Source: Dermanyssus gallinae
Taxonomy: Eukaryota; Arthropoda; Arachnida; Mesostigmata; Dermanyssidae
Direction: 5' to 3'
Assembly (NCBI GenBank): GCA_003439945.1
Contig: QVRM01002806.1
Location: 1,417,001 to 1,481,000, forward strand
Length of the DNA stretch: 64,000 bases
In this document: piece by piece, positions 1 to 10,773 of the stretch
Position numbering within the stretch: position 1 is the first letter of the stretch
How the letters are laid out: each line of letters starts with the position of its first letter
Notes under the pieces: model-generated
What the model was told of the DNA's origin: nothing
Database searches by the model: none
What the model saw: the letters and a program-made list of their open reading frames with translations, nothing else
Position numbers and translations under genes: made by a program

Positions 1-1507
1 GGCAATGCGAATCGTATATGCGGAGTAATTAAGATTTTTCCGAGAGCATGTCGAGATTGAGCGCACTTAAAGCACAGGAGAGGCTTTAGTGTGGTCCCAC
101 TTCACTGCATCTATTTGATTGGGGAACACAAGACCTGTTCCGAGGCGTAACCCACATGAATCCGAACAGTGTCGTCATTTGATAAGATGCCTAAGAGGGT
201 GCTGGGGAGAGCCTGTTACTAAGCACCGGCGCCTTTTGCGGAAACCGCTTTCCAAGCGGCCTTTCTTGAAAAGGCTGTCACCGAGTATACAACCGGACAG
301 GGAGGCCAATCTCTCGGATAGGGCCGACAAAGTAAGATTGTAAACTCATTCACCTATGGCAAAACCAGTTAACGCGGCAGCGTCAGACATCCCCAGTCTC
401 TTACGGATATAGAAAGCAGAGCCTGCAAGCCTGCCTCGGGTGAAACGCGTACGTTAAGGAGCACTTTCAGTGTCTTCAAGGTCCACTCATTAAAGGCTCG
501 ATGATCCTCAGTCAAATCGAAGCACCTGTCCCTTCGACCAAGTAAGTAATCCGAAACGCGGAAAAGCTTGATTTTAGTAGGTATATTCCGCAATAAAATC
601 CCAGCTATATAGGACGACTGGCGGCTAACTCAAGCTTCTATCTGTGCGTCCAATGCCCTAGACAACCCTTCTGGGCAAAGCGGAACTCCAAGGAGCTCAA
701 GGTCGCTCTCCTGGACGACCTTGCAACCGGGGCGAAGATGGGATAGCTCCGGGAGGGTAATGTACGCGGGGTCCTTGACCGTGTATGGGAAAGTTATTTA
801 GCTTGCTAACCTCCAGCAGTAAAGCCATTAACAGCTATTGTGCTTTGACGATCGTCTTGAGTGTGGCCGCGACTGGTCAGGACTAATACCCTAGAGTACC
901 TAAGCCAGGACAGACCAGATAATATCAATACTGCCCTGCGGCGTCGCCATCTTAACCCTATGCTTCCGAGCCCTCCGGGCAAAGGGCCACGGTTAGTTAC
1001 TCTAATATATCTGGCAGACTTGCACCGAGAAAGGCGCCGAGGTCTGTGCAGAAGAAAGTATGGAGCGCTTCCCTGGGTCGAGGAGATTTTTTGCCAGACT
1101 TACGAAAGTAGGCTATTCGCGGGCAAGTGAGGGAGGCCTCTGTCAGCAAAATTACCCGCCCTCAAGCAGTTCAAGTGGCTGGTCTGGTTCAAGGATCTGG
1201 TGAGCTTAAAATTTATGAACGCTGACGCTGATGGTTGGCGGTCTAACGTTGGAGTCTAAATTAAACCGCCTGGGCGGCTCTTAGATAATAACCTTGAAGG
1301 TGCTGGGAGACCCCGACAATATCGCACCTTGAGTTTCCCTAATTGGTGCTGCTCACTGGAACTGCACTCCTCACCTGCGTGAGGTCACCACAAAAAAGCC
1401 ATCTTCAGGGTGAGTCTTCGGCTATCCGTCGTTTCCGGCTTCATTGAGTGAACGCTTTCTGCGTTTGGTGCCGGAGGCCGTATTGCTTCTAGGGGAAACG
1501 TCTAACG

Positions 1508-1510
<3 letters not shown>
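1..1510 (-). mobile_element. Decayed RLE-type non-LTR retrotransposon (RT thumb to C-terminal region), cut by window edge
   Basis: Minus-strand translation gives collinear matches to ORF2 of the intact element at 13304-16171. Around 630-715 it reads DLELLGVPL (intact copy: NVELLGAPL). Around 369-520 it reads LLNVRVSPEAGLQALLSIS (intact: LLNVRLGDNAWAQATLPVS). Around 150-190 it reads GLRLG, as in the conserved SGLRLG that precedes the CCHC finger. Stops and frame changes separate the pieces, so it is dead. Its 3' part, where the endonuclease would be, lies beyond the left edge. The upstream part (about 760-1510) could not be aligned convincingly. The right limit is placed at the (TA)n array because the sequence changes there. 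Identity as a relative is well supported; exact limits are not. Confidence 0.6.
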
Positions 1511-1599
<89 letters not shown>

Positions 1600-1626
1600 C
1601 ATATATATATATATATATATATATGG
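1510..1626. repeat. (TA)n microsatellite, interrupted
   Basis: About 117 bp of alternating TA with a few GTA/ACA interruptions. It borders the 5' side of the minus-strand RLE relic to its left. Confidence 0.95.
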
Positions 1627-2585
1627 AACAGATTATTAATGCTGTACCCGATTAATCATTATATCCAATAACCCAAAATAGCAGGGTTCTTATTACATTC
1701 TCTATTACGGAAATACTATATGCGTCTTTTCTGACTCCTCACGTACAGAGAGATAAAGCCCCGGCGAGTTCACGTATCATTGTCCACGTGAAAAAGTGGA
1801 GATTCTCTGTGACGGATGGAACTACTGCAAGGATCAGTCTATCATCTCTTTTATGTGCAGCACGTGTGAACCCAGGTGTACTGCATGATTTTCAACTGAC
1901 ATGCGTCCATACAGAGCCGAACTCTCAGGCAACTCTGTATTGTGTTCTAAATAGGAAATATCTACTTTCCAGACTAATCTAATACACGTGTTTCTTCTGC
2001 TGATATTGGTCAAGCATTTTGTCTGTTTGACTTCGACCTTTTTTGAGCTTGTTTAAGGTTTACTATATGCAGTGTAGTACGAATAGATGTAAAGCATTTG
2101 CCGTATAGATGTTGGTGCTCTCTTGCTCGCTCGCCTTCATAAAAAAATTGAAAATCAACGTTTTGAAAATATGCTTGAATAACGTAAACTTGAAGCTTCT
2201 CTGGAGGTCGCGATATTCCCGTTGATAAAATTATCGTTAAACGCTTGCACTGAGTGTAATATCTCCAAACATAAAACTCAATTCACTCTAAATATTAGTC
2301 AATAAATGAATCAGGTAATAAAACCTTGCATAAGTTGAGCTCTTGTGCTCGCAGGAGTCCTCCGCAGTATTTTTTACACTGCCCCGTCAACGCCTCCGCC
2401 GCGAAATGCTTTTTCAGTTGTTATACACTGACAAAGACAAAAAAGAAGAATAATAAGATACCCGGGCTAAAATTATTATGTGGGATTTTCTGGATTTACC
2501 GCTTTGCCCAAGCTAAAACTCGCCGTAAAGGAGTAGTGGTCTATAGCTTTTAATGATGCAGATACACCGAATTTTTCAACGACAC

Positions 2586-2616
<31 letters not shown>

Positions 2617-2949
2617 CAGCCGGGAAACGCAGGAGTTTGTAGAGTCTAAATATCTAAAAGAAAAAAATCTATGTATTTGGACCTTGCACATTGTTGCGCC
2701 TTCGTAAGGGATGCATCTGATTAGGACCTTGTTGATGTGCCTACTCTGCCAGGATAAACGCGACAACCCCTACTCGCGGAATCCTAAAAACTTCTACCAT
2801 ATAGTCTGGCTTTTATTACATAGATTCGTCTGCTTCTATCCCAGCGTAAGCTATCATCTAAAAGCGACGAGCTCTGACAATTAGTGTTTTGCCCTAACAG
2901 TAATTAATTGTAAATCCTATTGTCATAGATATCTTGTATGTATGTATGT

Positions 2950-2980
<31 letters not shown>

Positions 2981-4562
2981 TGGATTGACCCCGATATCGT
3001 TCGGTACTTGTCTCGGGCTGCAGTGGCAACTAAAATTCCGTTTTATCGACAGTACTCCAACACACGCACAATCTCTAATAGTTTGACGGTTACCGCTCGC
3101 ATGGCAAATCAGCAGCAGCTTTGTTTGCACAGTAACGAGACCGCGAGAGCAGAATAAAGGAGTGGACCAGTGAATTGTCATCCTTAAGAAGTCATACGCG
3201 CATTCACTCCATAGTCACAAATGACTCGATAGACATGAATCCGCGATGTAACAACGCAGATCGTTGCTACAAACGCCCACTTCTATCTAGCGCACGTTGC
3301 TAAAACCAACGGCTAATATCGCAGTCATCCCTATGCGTATGTTAGAGTAAAGCCAGTAACGTAAGAGGCGGCCTATTTGCTGTTCCATTGGATTTTGCCT
3401 TCTCGAACAGCGGGCATACTGACACTGAGTGATTTTGCAGCAATAATTTTGACCGCCAGCGTCAGCGATGATGAAAACCAAAAAATTACTTTTTATCCGA
3501 CGACTACGGACGAGTGTTTGTGTACTGAAGGACGACCTAGTTACAGTTGTCAAGGAAAATACGTAGCCACAATGAGTAAACACTGATGTATAAACTCAAA
3601 AAAAAAATATATATATATATATATACTTTTTTAGTGTAGACCGATACAATTAATTGGCGATTTTTTTATTGCGTTGTTCATTACAATTGCAGACACTGTT
3701 AGTATATCAATTATGCTTCATTCGACGGTCAGGGTCAATCCAGAGCTTTTAGACTCAACGTTGGTCAAAACTGAGATCATCTACCTAAGAAACTCGTCCG
3801 ATCTGCATCTCACTTCCCGTGGTGCTGCTCAGCTTGGCGCAGATTCGATTAAGCGATATTTTCGTCATGCGGCCTCCAGGCTCTAACGTCTCAAAAGTGG
3901 ACGATGTAAAGGTTTGAGCACGTGCAACACTTCTTCCTCTCTGCCTGCTCTGTGACGTACTGCCTTTGAAAACCGACGCGGCAGACCATCAAATACTGTG
4001 CGGTTTACCTTCGACAATTTAGATTCGGCACACACGAGGCTGCGACAACTAAAGGGGTCTGCTGCCATAGCAACAGCCCTGTTATTAACCCGAACAGAGG
4101 GAAAGGATATTGAGGAAGGAAATGACTCCCACTGTAGCTCTTCATAAGGAAATGCGATGATTTAATTTGAGGGCTGAATGGCGCCAAGCAATTAAAAATA
4201 CGAACCGTAGATGAGGCAAAACGTAGTGATACCATTAATGTCTCGATTATCTTGTTTGTAGGATTACCAAGCTTTACCGCATACCCGATATTTACTGACG
4301 CATGTAGAGTAGTCAAAACAGCATGAAATATTGAAATAAAACCAAACCAAATGTTTAAACAAAATATACAGATTCACGTCACTTGGTCAGACATCTAAGT
4401 GACGGTAAAACGAAGCAAAGCAAGTGGTATGTGCCTGCTGCCGCCGTTCACACGCACATAAGTTTATCGGCTTGTCATAGTCTTATTTCGTGCACAGCCT
4501 ATGGCGAACACCTTGAATCGTGAAACGAATGATAGGTTATTTCATTTTCGTTTAAGGCGTCT
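1627..4562. other. Unassigned non-coding stretch with short (TA)n tracts
   Basis: No recognisable gene or element. Short (TA)n tracts lie near 2593-2616, 2939-2979 (preceded by GTAT repeats) and 3608-3628. Small open frames here show no family motif. Confidence 0.6.
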
Positions 4563-4612
4563 ACTCAAATACACGTGTCACCCTGTTATATCAGGGACAA
4601 TTAAAGCACAGC
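4563..4612 (+). repeat. Copy of a short dispersed sequence also found as an inverted pair at 42556 and 49625
   Basis: The segment contains CAAATACACGTGTCACCC followed by TTATATCAGGGAC. Close variants occur at 42556-42617 (plus) and 49625-49675 (minus). Nature unknown; it could be a transposon end. Confidence 0.5.
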
Positions 4613-4626
4613 ATATACGAACGTGT

Positions 4627-4808
4627 TGAGATATATTGGGTTTTTCGAACAGTCATTTTGGTAGTATATTTGCTGACTTTCAGTAATACGGTTCATCGTC
4701 TATTCTCAATGAGCATGGCTCATCGAAAATTCAACCAAACAACAGGGATTGTATCGGCGACACCCCCGATAGATGACAACCATGACTAGACCACGATACC
4801 CCTAAACC
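4627..4808 (-). repeat. tRNA-derived SINE, family A
   Basis: Read on the minus strand it has a tRNA-like head (A-box-like GTGGTCTAGTCATGG, then TGTCATCTATCGGGGGTGTC), a region with ATGCTCATTGAGAATAGA, and a tail near AACCCAATATATCTC. The same order is seen at 7160-7325, 53283-53480 and 34454-34640. The copies are clearly homologous but diverged, so the family is old here. Confidence 0.7.
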
Positions 4809-5257
4809 ATGTCTCCACATTATGTGACAGTTCGTTCGGTTTAGGCTCGTTTACATTAAAAACTACCTTCTTAAAAAAAGGCTTTTCTTCTCAGGCCAAA
4901 GCGCGAGAATTTTGGCCCTGTGCCTACGAGCTTTTGCCTACTATTGCACAGTAAATATGGAATATGTATTAGCTGTCCCGAACCATCACTCACACATTTA
5001 CGAGAGCAGGGGTATCCCTGTAAGAAGTGGGACTAGTTATATAGAAACATAGTTTTTACTCAATCTAAGGTTCCCAGTTATCTTTAGTGAAACTTACCTA
5101 TACGATATCCACTCCAAACGCGGTAATAGGATTAATCTTGAATTTAGGCAATTTTGAAGTAACGTAGGAAAAGTCCTCTCATTTTATTAATGCAGCTTGT
5201 TCAATCATCTATTATTGTGACTTTCTATCCAGTGGGAGCGGAAATTACGGCTAACGC
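4809..5257. other. Unassigned stretch
   Basis: No gene, RNA or repeat recognised. Confidence 0.5.
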
Positions 5258-5662
5258 TTATTCAATTTGATGTGTATTATTACCGTAAATGATCCGCTTA
5301 TGACGCGTATAGGATAACCTTGGCGACGTTGTTTTTTTGGCGAATTCATGAGAGATCTTTGGGAGGCACAGATGAAATTGGCCGGCTCGGGTTGCATCAT
5401 TGTGTCTGTGCGAGAGCCGGGAGTTCTTCGATACAATGTTCGATTTCACATTGTACGCCTTTACCTTTAAGAGCAACCGGAACAATCGCGTCGAGTCGCT
5501 GTACCTGCAAAAGGTTCTTCTTAAAAAGCGCTGTCGAGCATCGACTAGGAAAAGAAACTGGTTTAGGTCTTTGTGAAAATCCGGACCGGTGGCCTTCTTA
5601 GTGCGAAGTCTCTCTATTGCTATTAATATTTTACTAGCGTCGAAGTTTTGCCTTGGGGTCAA
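5258..5662 (-). pseudogene. Possible LINE reverse transcriptase fragment
   Basis: The minus-strand frame of 134 codons begins with a segment reading AIERLRTKKATGPD. This resembles the first RT motif of CR1/Jockey-like LINEs (helix, then K-x-x-GPDG-I). The following region does not keep a clear RT pattern, so only the first 40 residues or so support the call. No APE or YADD motif was seen. It could be a chance match; confidence is low to moderate. Confidence 0.35.
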
Positions 5663-7159
5663 TTGCTAGTTGAACGTACTTTTACCCCAACTCCTTGCAC
5701 ACACAGATTACCTTCGTAAAATTAAACAAATTGAAGCACGCAGTGCTTTAAAGTGGTGACACAAATCTGCTGAGCTAATCGGACATCAAGTCGCGCGGCT
5801 TTTAAATAAAGGTATCGCACCTCAATCTGCCAAGGTCAACTTATTTGCATAATCATACTTGCACCCTAGAATCGTTAATAGCAAGGTAACGGAAATGGCA
5901 TGAATGAAACTGCTGATGACAGAAAATCAAAATACCTATATAATTTGCAATTCTTATCTGGAGAACATGATAGTTTAAAAATCACTTAGGCTATTTATGT
6001 AATAAGTGCCCGAGGGGGTTAAAACTCAAACGAATTGTTTTTTGAGAATAGAGGGACGGTTACCTCACCAAAAGCACTTTAAATATAGTTTAATGCAATA
6101 TAAGTTTGGCGGTCATTTATAAATGAGCTCAGTCAACGTTGAGAACATGAATACAAATTGGAAATTTAAAAGTTAGATCGTAGATAAACCGGATCGAATC
6201 TAATCAGGCGTGACGCAAGCATTCTTTTTTTAAATCCTTTCCAGTAAGGTTATACTTTATGTGAACAAGCGCGACTTTGGTCATTCTTTTCTGCAGGTAA
6301 ACAAGTGTGGACTCGATAGGCGTTCTCGCCGGGTCGTCCAACACCCATAAGTTGGTGGTAATCTCTTATCTTTTCTATAACTAATTCTAAAATAAAGGTG
6401 TTACCATAAAGCTACCACCGCTACTATTCTAATCAGACTCAAGTTAACAAAAAAATGTGGCCTCCCCGTGGATCTCTCTGCTTCGAGAACAACAAGAGAC
6501 CGGTCCACACTAAGACCCTATTCAAAGACTCAGAACACTCTAGCGAGAATTGCCATTCTATACATTTTGTTTAAATTCTGATCTTTGAACTTATGCACCA
6601 GCTAAATCGCCGGTTAAGCGTTACTACCACTTGATCAGTCCAGGTGCAAATACTCTATAGAAATATAATTTGATTATAAAAGTGTGAGAGGTGAAAAAGA
6701 CGAGTTTTAGACTGATCCTGCAGCTGTCCACTGAACCTGCCATAAGCTGTTTCCTTATCAACCAGCATACGCCGATCCCTTGCCGGGAAGGCCCTTATTG
6801 CTAATGACCTTCCAGTGTTAACGCTCTTTTACAGCCAACTTATATCATTGTCATACTGTCAGCAGCCCCGGAACGGCCGAGTTCTTCTTCTCCTTCACCT
6901 TGCTCTCCTGTGTTGCTTCCAGCAGTTGCAATTACCTCCTCTGTTGACAAAGGCATTCATGGAGCCTTTGAAAGAGCCGGAAATATTAGTAGCAGCCAAT
7001 TCAGACAGCTACTTTTAGCTACTTCTTCAAGCGGAAGCAGTCATTTCTACAGGCAGAGGCTGTCACATAGCAAGAAAACTTGGCGGCGGTATCAGAGACT
7101 CTGAATTTTTAGTTAGCGTCAGATTTAGGCGACCTGTTTGAGTAACCCAAAGTGTGCTA
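5663..7159. other. Unassigned stretch
   Basis: AT-rich, no recognisable coding, RNA or repeat family. Open frames near 6815-7104 are leucine-rich or low complexity and match nothing I recognise. Confidence 0.5.
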
Positions 7160-7325
7160 CGCGTAGAGGTGTGGTCTTGAGACTGCTAGTACGCTAGTCA
7201 TGGTTGTCATCTACCGCGATATCGCTGGTTGATTAAATCTTTATTTGATCAATGCTCAATGTATGGATGACAAACCTTACCGCTGAGCGTAAGTTGTTGG
7301 GGAAACTCTAGATATCTCAATCTGT
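7160..7325 (+). repeat. tRNA-derived SINE, family A
   Basis: Plus-strand copy. It shares GTCATGGTTGTCATCTACCG, a diverged CTGGTTGATTAAATC region in the B-box position, CAATGCTCAATG, and the tail GAAACTCTAGATATCTCAA with the copies at 4627, 34454 and 53283. Confidence 0.7.
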
Positions 7326-7879
7326 CCAGCTTGCAGTGCATTCAACATATGCCTCACGATGATTCCGTGTCCACAGAGGATAGAGAATGGCCTGAAATTC
7401 AAAACATTCTCCTTTAAATGTGTTTAATTCTAGCCAATTAATTTCGGTTGTTTTGGAGGGGGGATCCAACTTTTACAGTTACTGAGCGACCGCCGCTAAA
7501 TGGCTACTATTGCTAAGAGTTCTCTCAGCAGTAACCGCTGGCATACTGTTTCCTCAAAGGGTAACCGCATTGCTACAAGTGCCTGTTTCTACGTTTGGGG
7601 TTCAGATATCTAGACTGCTGATAACAAGCAAACCAAAATACGAGGTAATTAAAGTTTTACTCATGAATTTGCGGTATGGTGTCCAAGAAACATAGTCGTC
7701 CTGATATGTTCTTAGGCATACATATTTAATTAGCGGCAACCCAACATAAATGCGTCTATGTTCGGAAACTATAAATCGACACACTGTCCTTGCCCCGTTT
7801 TATAGAGCGTTGCCCATATATTTTTGACTGTCGAAAAAGCTTAGTCACTTGGCGAATACGTAACGCAGCACCATCAATT
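7326..7879. other. Unassigned stretch
   Basis: No gene or repeat recognised. Confidence 0.5.
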
Positions 7880-8317
7880 TGGTACGAATGTAGTGGGCAT
7901 TAAATCTGCTATTGCCTGAGAGTAGTCTTTTGGACGTGCATTTTTGGTCGTAATGGAAAAAATTACGATGTTGCACAAAAAAGCGTTAACGTAACATTTT
8001 GACTTTTTATGACTTTCGTTAATCTGGCTATTCGCTTTTTGCTACGCAGGCTAGTAATGTATACTTTATTGTGCAGAATTTTCCGCCAAACACACCGGTA
8101 TGATCGGTTCCTTTGTGCATTGACTGGTTCTCCCGCAAACGTAGATTTTGCACAACTATGTAGGAGAAAAAAGACAGAATAACTGCTTTTATAAATTTCA
8201 TCCTCACTCCTAAACAAAACGTTTTCCCGGCTTCCACCCATTGGCAAAAATGATTTTCTCACCGAGTTTGACCATACCCTAGCGTTTTGGACACACAAAT
8301 AGGAACACCCTGTATAT
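7880..8317 (+). mobile_element. Single arm of fold-back/Tc1-mariner-like repeat family F
   Basis: This 430-bp segment is homologous in order to 52500-52913 and, inverted, to part of 51736-52200. Shared landmarks are GGCATTAAAT, GCATTGACTGGTTCTC, CAAACGTAGATT, TGCACAACTATGTAG and TTCATCCTCACT. Its right end reads AGGAACACCCTGTATA; the reverse complement TATACAGGGTGTTCC resembles terminal inverted repeats common in Tc1/mariner-type elements of invertebrates. No transposase is present. I infer half of a non-autonomous element. Confidence 0.55.
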
Positions 8318-8647
8318 GACACACATGCTAAACGGCACGCACGGCGTATGAGCATTCTCGCTCAAGCTGAGAGAGCGACTAGCAATAAATATAAGCGGCC
8401 CTTATTTACTCGTGTAATAAGGGCAGGGTTTAAAATTTCGTTTATTCTTCAATCGTAGAGACTGCTGCATTGGTAAAAGCGTCTGTATAGTTATGTGTTG
8501 GTCATGGCACGATATATGATCAGAAGTGCCTCAGTTACCTTTCCCAGCAATCAGGTTCTGATTGATCTCACTGTGGCGTTCAAATTGGTAGCGTTACCGC
8601 CAGCGTCAGTTGTTCATCTATCGTGTCTTTCTGAAAAGGGCTAGTTA
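8318..8647. other. Unassigned stretch
   Basis: Nothing recognised apart from the end of the preceding repeat. Confidence 0.5.
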
Positions 8648-8715
8648 GGAGGGTGCCGTAGTCTAGGGGACAGCACCGCTGACTACGCACTTAGTGTGCC
8701 AGTCTGAAAGCCCCT
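8648..8715 (+). repeat. tRNA-like SINE head fragment
   Basis: The segment GTGCCGTAGTCTAGGGGACA resembles a pol III A box like that of SINE family A (GTGGTCTAGGGGACTAGTGC at 53290). A weak B-box-like CAGTCTGAAAGCCCC follows about 40 bp later. No SINE body follows. Confidence 0.35.
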
Positions 8716-8759
8716 ATTGCTTTAACTACTTGAATTTACTTTTTGAAGAAGATTACAAA

Positions 8760-9457
8760 ATGCAGGAAAAACGCAATCGATCGCCTAAACTCTATGAGAA
8801 TGAAGCGCAGGGTTTACCGGTATTAATGTCAGCAGATCACCGGGCAAATGAACGCTTTTTTAGGGTCATGGAGGTGGACGGGCGCGCAACTCACGTTGTT
8901 GGAAGACGACAAAATTCCTCCGCATCGAGTCCTGTCGAAGACATGCAAGTGAAAATTTCCGTATTGCATGAGGATTCCCCCGGATCAAGCGTGGACGTAC
9001 AGAACGAAGCAGAAAAAGAAGCTCAGTGTGATGAGGAAGGTGAGCCTGATGATACAGGGTTTATTACAGTGCACCACCAAAGGAGGTTGCAGGCGCCGAA
9101 GGTGGCTGTGACCAGGCAAGAGGCAGTGATCTTTTCTGCCAGCTGCAAAGAGCTACAAAAAAATTCCAACAAGTTCTATGGCTATATTGTAGGCCATGTA
9201 AAGGGGCAAATGAAGGAACTCTGGTTTACGAAAACTAGAGAGCTTCTCATTGTTATTGATGTCGAAGAGGGTAGCGACACATTGCTGTCACTACAAATAA
9301 TAGCCGGTGTTAAAGTATCTGCCAGAATAAGGTAAACGCGCTCGTCTGTGAAAATCCATACATCCGGTGTGCATTCGTCAATCTCAGAAGCTACCATACT
9401 AGCTGCACTTAAATCATCGAGAGGAACTTAGGTGGCTGGAGTTAAAACCAAAAATCC
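8760..9457 (+). pseudogene. ORF1 (gag-like) relic of an RLE-type retrotransposon, N-terminal part
   Basis: The frame opens at an ATG near 8760. It aligns with ORF1 of the intact element: AVIFSA, then a segment resembling FTKTRELLIVI, then LLSLQIIAGVKVSARI (intact copy LLSLQSLAGVPVTSRI), then SGVHSSISEATI (intact SGVHPSLTESAI). Only two in-frame stops (TAA at 9333, TAG near 9428) break it. It stops at 9457, where a LINE insertion begins, and resumes in the same frame at 10476. It has no frameshift at the point where the intact element's ORF1 has one. The N-terminal 120 residues are acidic and unlike known domains. Confidence 0.7.
9444..9457 (+). repeat. Left copy of 14-bp target-site duplication
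   Basis: AAAACCAAAAATCC, repeated exactly at 10462-10475 and flanking the inserted LINE. Confidence 0.8.
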
Positions 9458-10365
9458 CCCCACCCAAGTTTAGAAACGCCGTCGTCGTCATGTATGCGGA
9501 TGACATAGTAGTGGCCCACCGGAACCGCGGTGCCATTCGTCGAATTGTCGGTGACGTCGAAAGTTACCTTCACCGTAAGGGCCTGCAAATAAATGCGCGG
9601 AAGACGAAAGCCATGAAGTTTCGCCGTGGGGGTCGATTGGCCGCAGCAGACGTAATACCCTGTTGTGGCCAACCGCTGGAGTTTGTCAACTCTTTCCCGT
9701 ATTTGGGTCTGAGGCTACACTATACGGGAACGACCTTTACCCAGCACATCGCCGACAGGTGTCGAGCGGCTATTACCTCTATTCACACAGAGGTGAGAGA
9801 CCCTCGACGACTGTCTGTGAGTGCGGCCGTGCGTCTTTATGAGCTTAAGATTGTGCCAATGTTGAGCTACAGCCTTGGCAGGGTGTGGGGCCATCTTTCA
9901 GCGGCAAATTTTGCGCAGCTAGAAAGATGCTTCACAATATATATGAAGCGGGTCCTTTGCTTACCCCGGACGGCAAAAAGCCGCTTCGTGTACCTGCTAG
10001 CGGGTTGCGGGCCGGCAGTGGAAACAATCAGAGTCAGGCTTAGGTCACCTATTACTGGACCACTTCAACAATTTTTGTTGGAGTGGCAGGGAAAAGTGAC
10101 CGAGGCCTCGGCAGAGGTAGCGCAATTGGATGTGTACCTCGCCAGGGAGCTTTGGGATGGAATGGCATGCACTAGCCGGCACGTGTACACAAGATACATT
10201 GTGCATGGCTATCATCACTTGGTATGTTCGACTCAAGGATTTCACCAAGTTGACGATCAATGTCGTTGCCGGTTCTGCTCGCAGATATGCGCTAAATACC
10301 ACGCAGCGAGCTGCCAGAAGCATCGGCGGTCTTTGCACTTTTTCGCCGGGTGGGACGGTCGCTGA
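9458..10365 (+). pseudogene. LINE reverse transcriptase, C-terminal part (YADD to C-terminal Cys/His region)
   Basis: The frame begins with VVVMYADDIVV, the catalytic palm motif of APE-type LINE RTs. The thumb and connection regions follow: INARKTKAMKF, FPYLGLRL, YELKIVPMLSYSLGRVW and RVLCLPRT. It ends with a cysteine/histidine-rich segment (CRCRFCSQICAKYHAASC), as in R1, I and related clades. All N-terminal parts (APE endonuclease, RT motifs before YADD) are missing because of 5' truncation. The remaining 300 codons have no stop, so the insertion is fairly recent compared with the relic it interrupts. Clade assignment needs a search. Confidence 0.8.
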
Positions 10366-10461
10366 AGTGTTTAAAGTGTATAAAAGGAATGAATTGTATT
10401 GAAATTATGTACCATCTTGAAATGCAATGTTATTGCGAAATAAACCATATATATAAAAAAA
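9458..10461 (+). mobile_element. 5'-truncated APE-class LINE inserted in the ORF1 relic
   Basis: The insert starts abruptly inside the RT palm and ends with a poly(A) tail of about 11 bases. A polyadenylation-like AATAAA lies near 10439. It is flanked by a 14-bp direct repeat (9444-9457 and 10462-10475). Removing the insert and one repeat restores the reading frame of the surrounding ORF1 relic across VKTKNPMMNVVSATEHVI. 5' truncation, poly(A) tail and a variable-length target duplication are hallmarks of target-primed reverse transcription. A related relic lies at 17904-18150. Confidence 0.85.
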
Positions 10462-10475
10462 AAAACCAAAAATCC
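10462..10475 (+). repeat. Right copy of 14-bp target-site duplication
   Basis: AAAACCAAAAATCC after the poly(A) tail, identical to 9444-9457. One or two of the leading A residues could belong to the tail, so the true length is 12-14 bp. Confidence 0.8.
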
Positions 10476-10773
10476 AATGATGAACGTTGTGTCAGCAACT
10501 GAGCACGTAATCTTAACATTCACTGGCAATCACTTTCCATCAGAGACCCGCTTAGCTCTAAAGAAGCAAAGGGTTGTATTAAACTGCGCCCCAATGCAGT
10601 GTTTTAGGTGCTACAGTATGGATCACTTTGACGCATACTGCAAGACTCCTAAACCAAACCATAGAACATTTGGCTCCCTAGAATATCTTAAAAAGGATTG
10701 CAAGGCTCAGGCCAAGTCTAGCCTATGTAGCGGCGAGATAAGGCCACAAGGGTTTCGTACCTTATTTGATTGA
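10476..10773 (+). pseudogene. ORF1 (gag-like) relic, zinc-knuckle part
   Basis: Continuation of the relic interrupted at 9457. It reads ATEHVILTFTGNHFPSETRL against ATDNVILTFSGANFPAEVRL in the intact element. A first knuckle CFRCYSMDHFDAYC (C-x2-C-x4-H-x4-C) follows. The second knuckle is degraded (the cysteines before GSLEYLKKDC are lost), and the third is reduced to SSLCSGE. The frame ends at a stop near 10773. Downstream I see no ORF2, so this copy is truncated or rearranged at its 3' side. Confidence 0.7.

Noticed and set aside
1444..1671. Open frame rich in Ile-Tyr
   Set aside because: It is a translation of (TA)n; the same applies to frames at 2476, 2894, 2942, 17569, 35874, 36055, 42490, 49565 and 54333.
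6815..7104. Leucine-rich open frames as a secreted peptide
   Set aside because: Two overlapping short frames with no conserved feature beyond composition.
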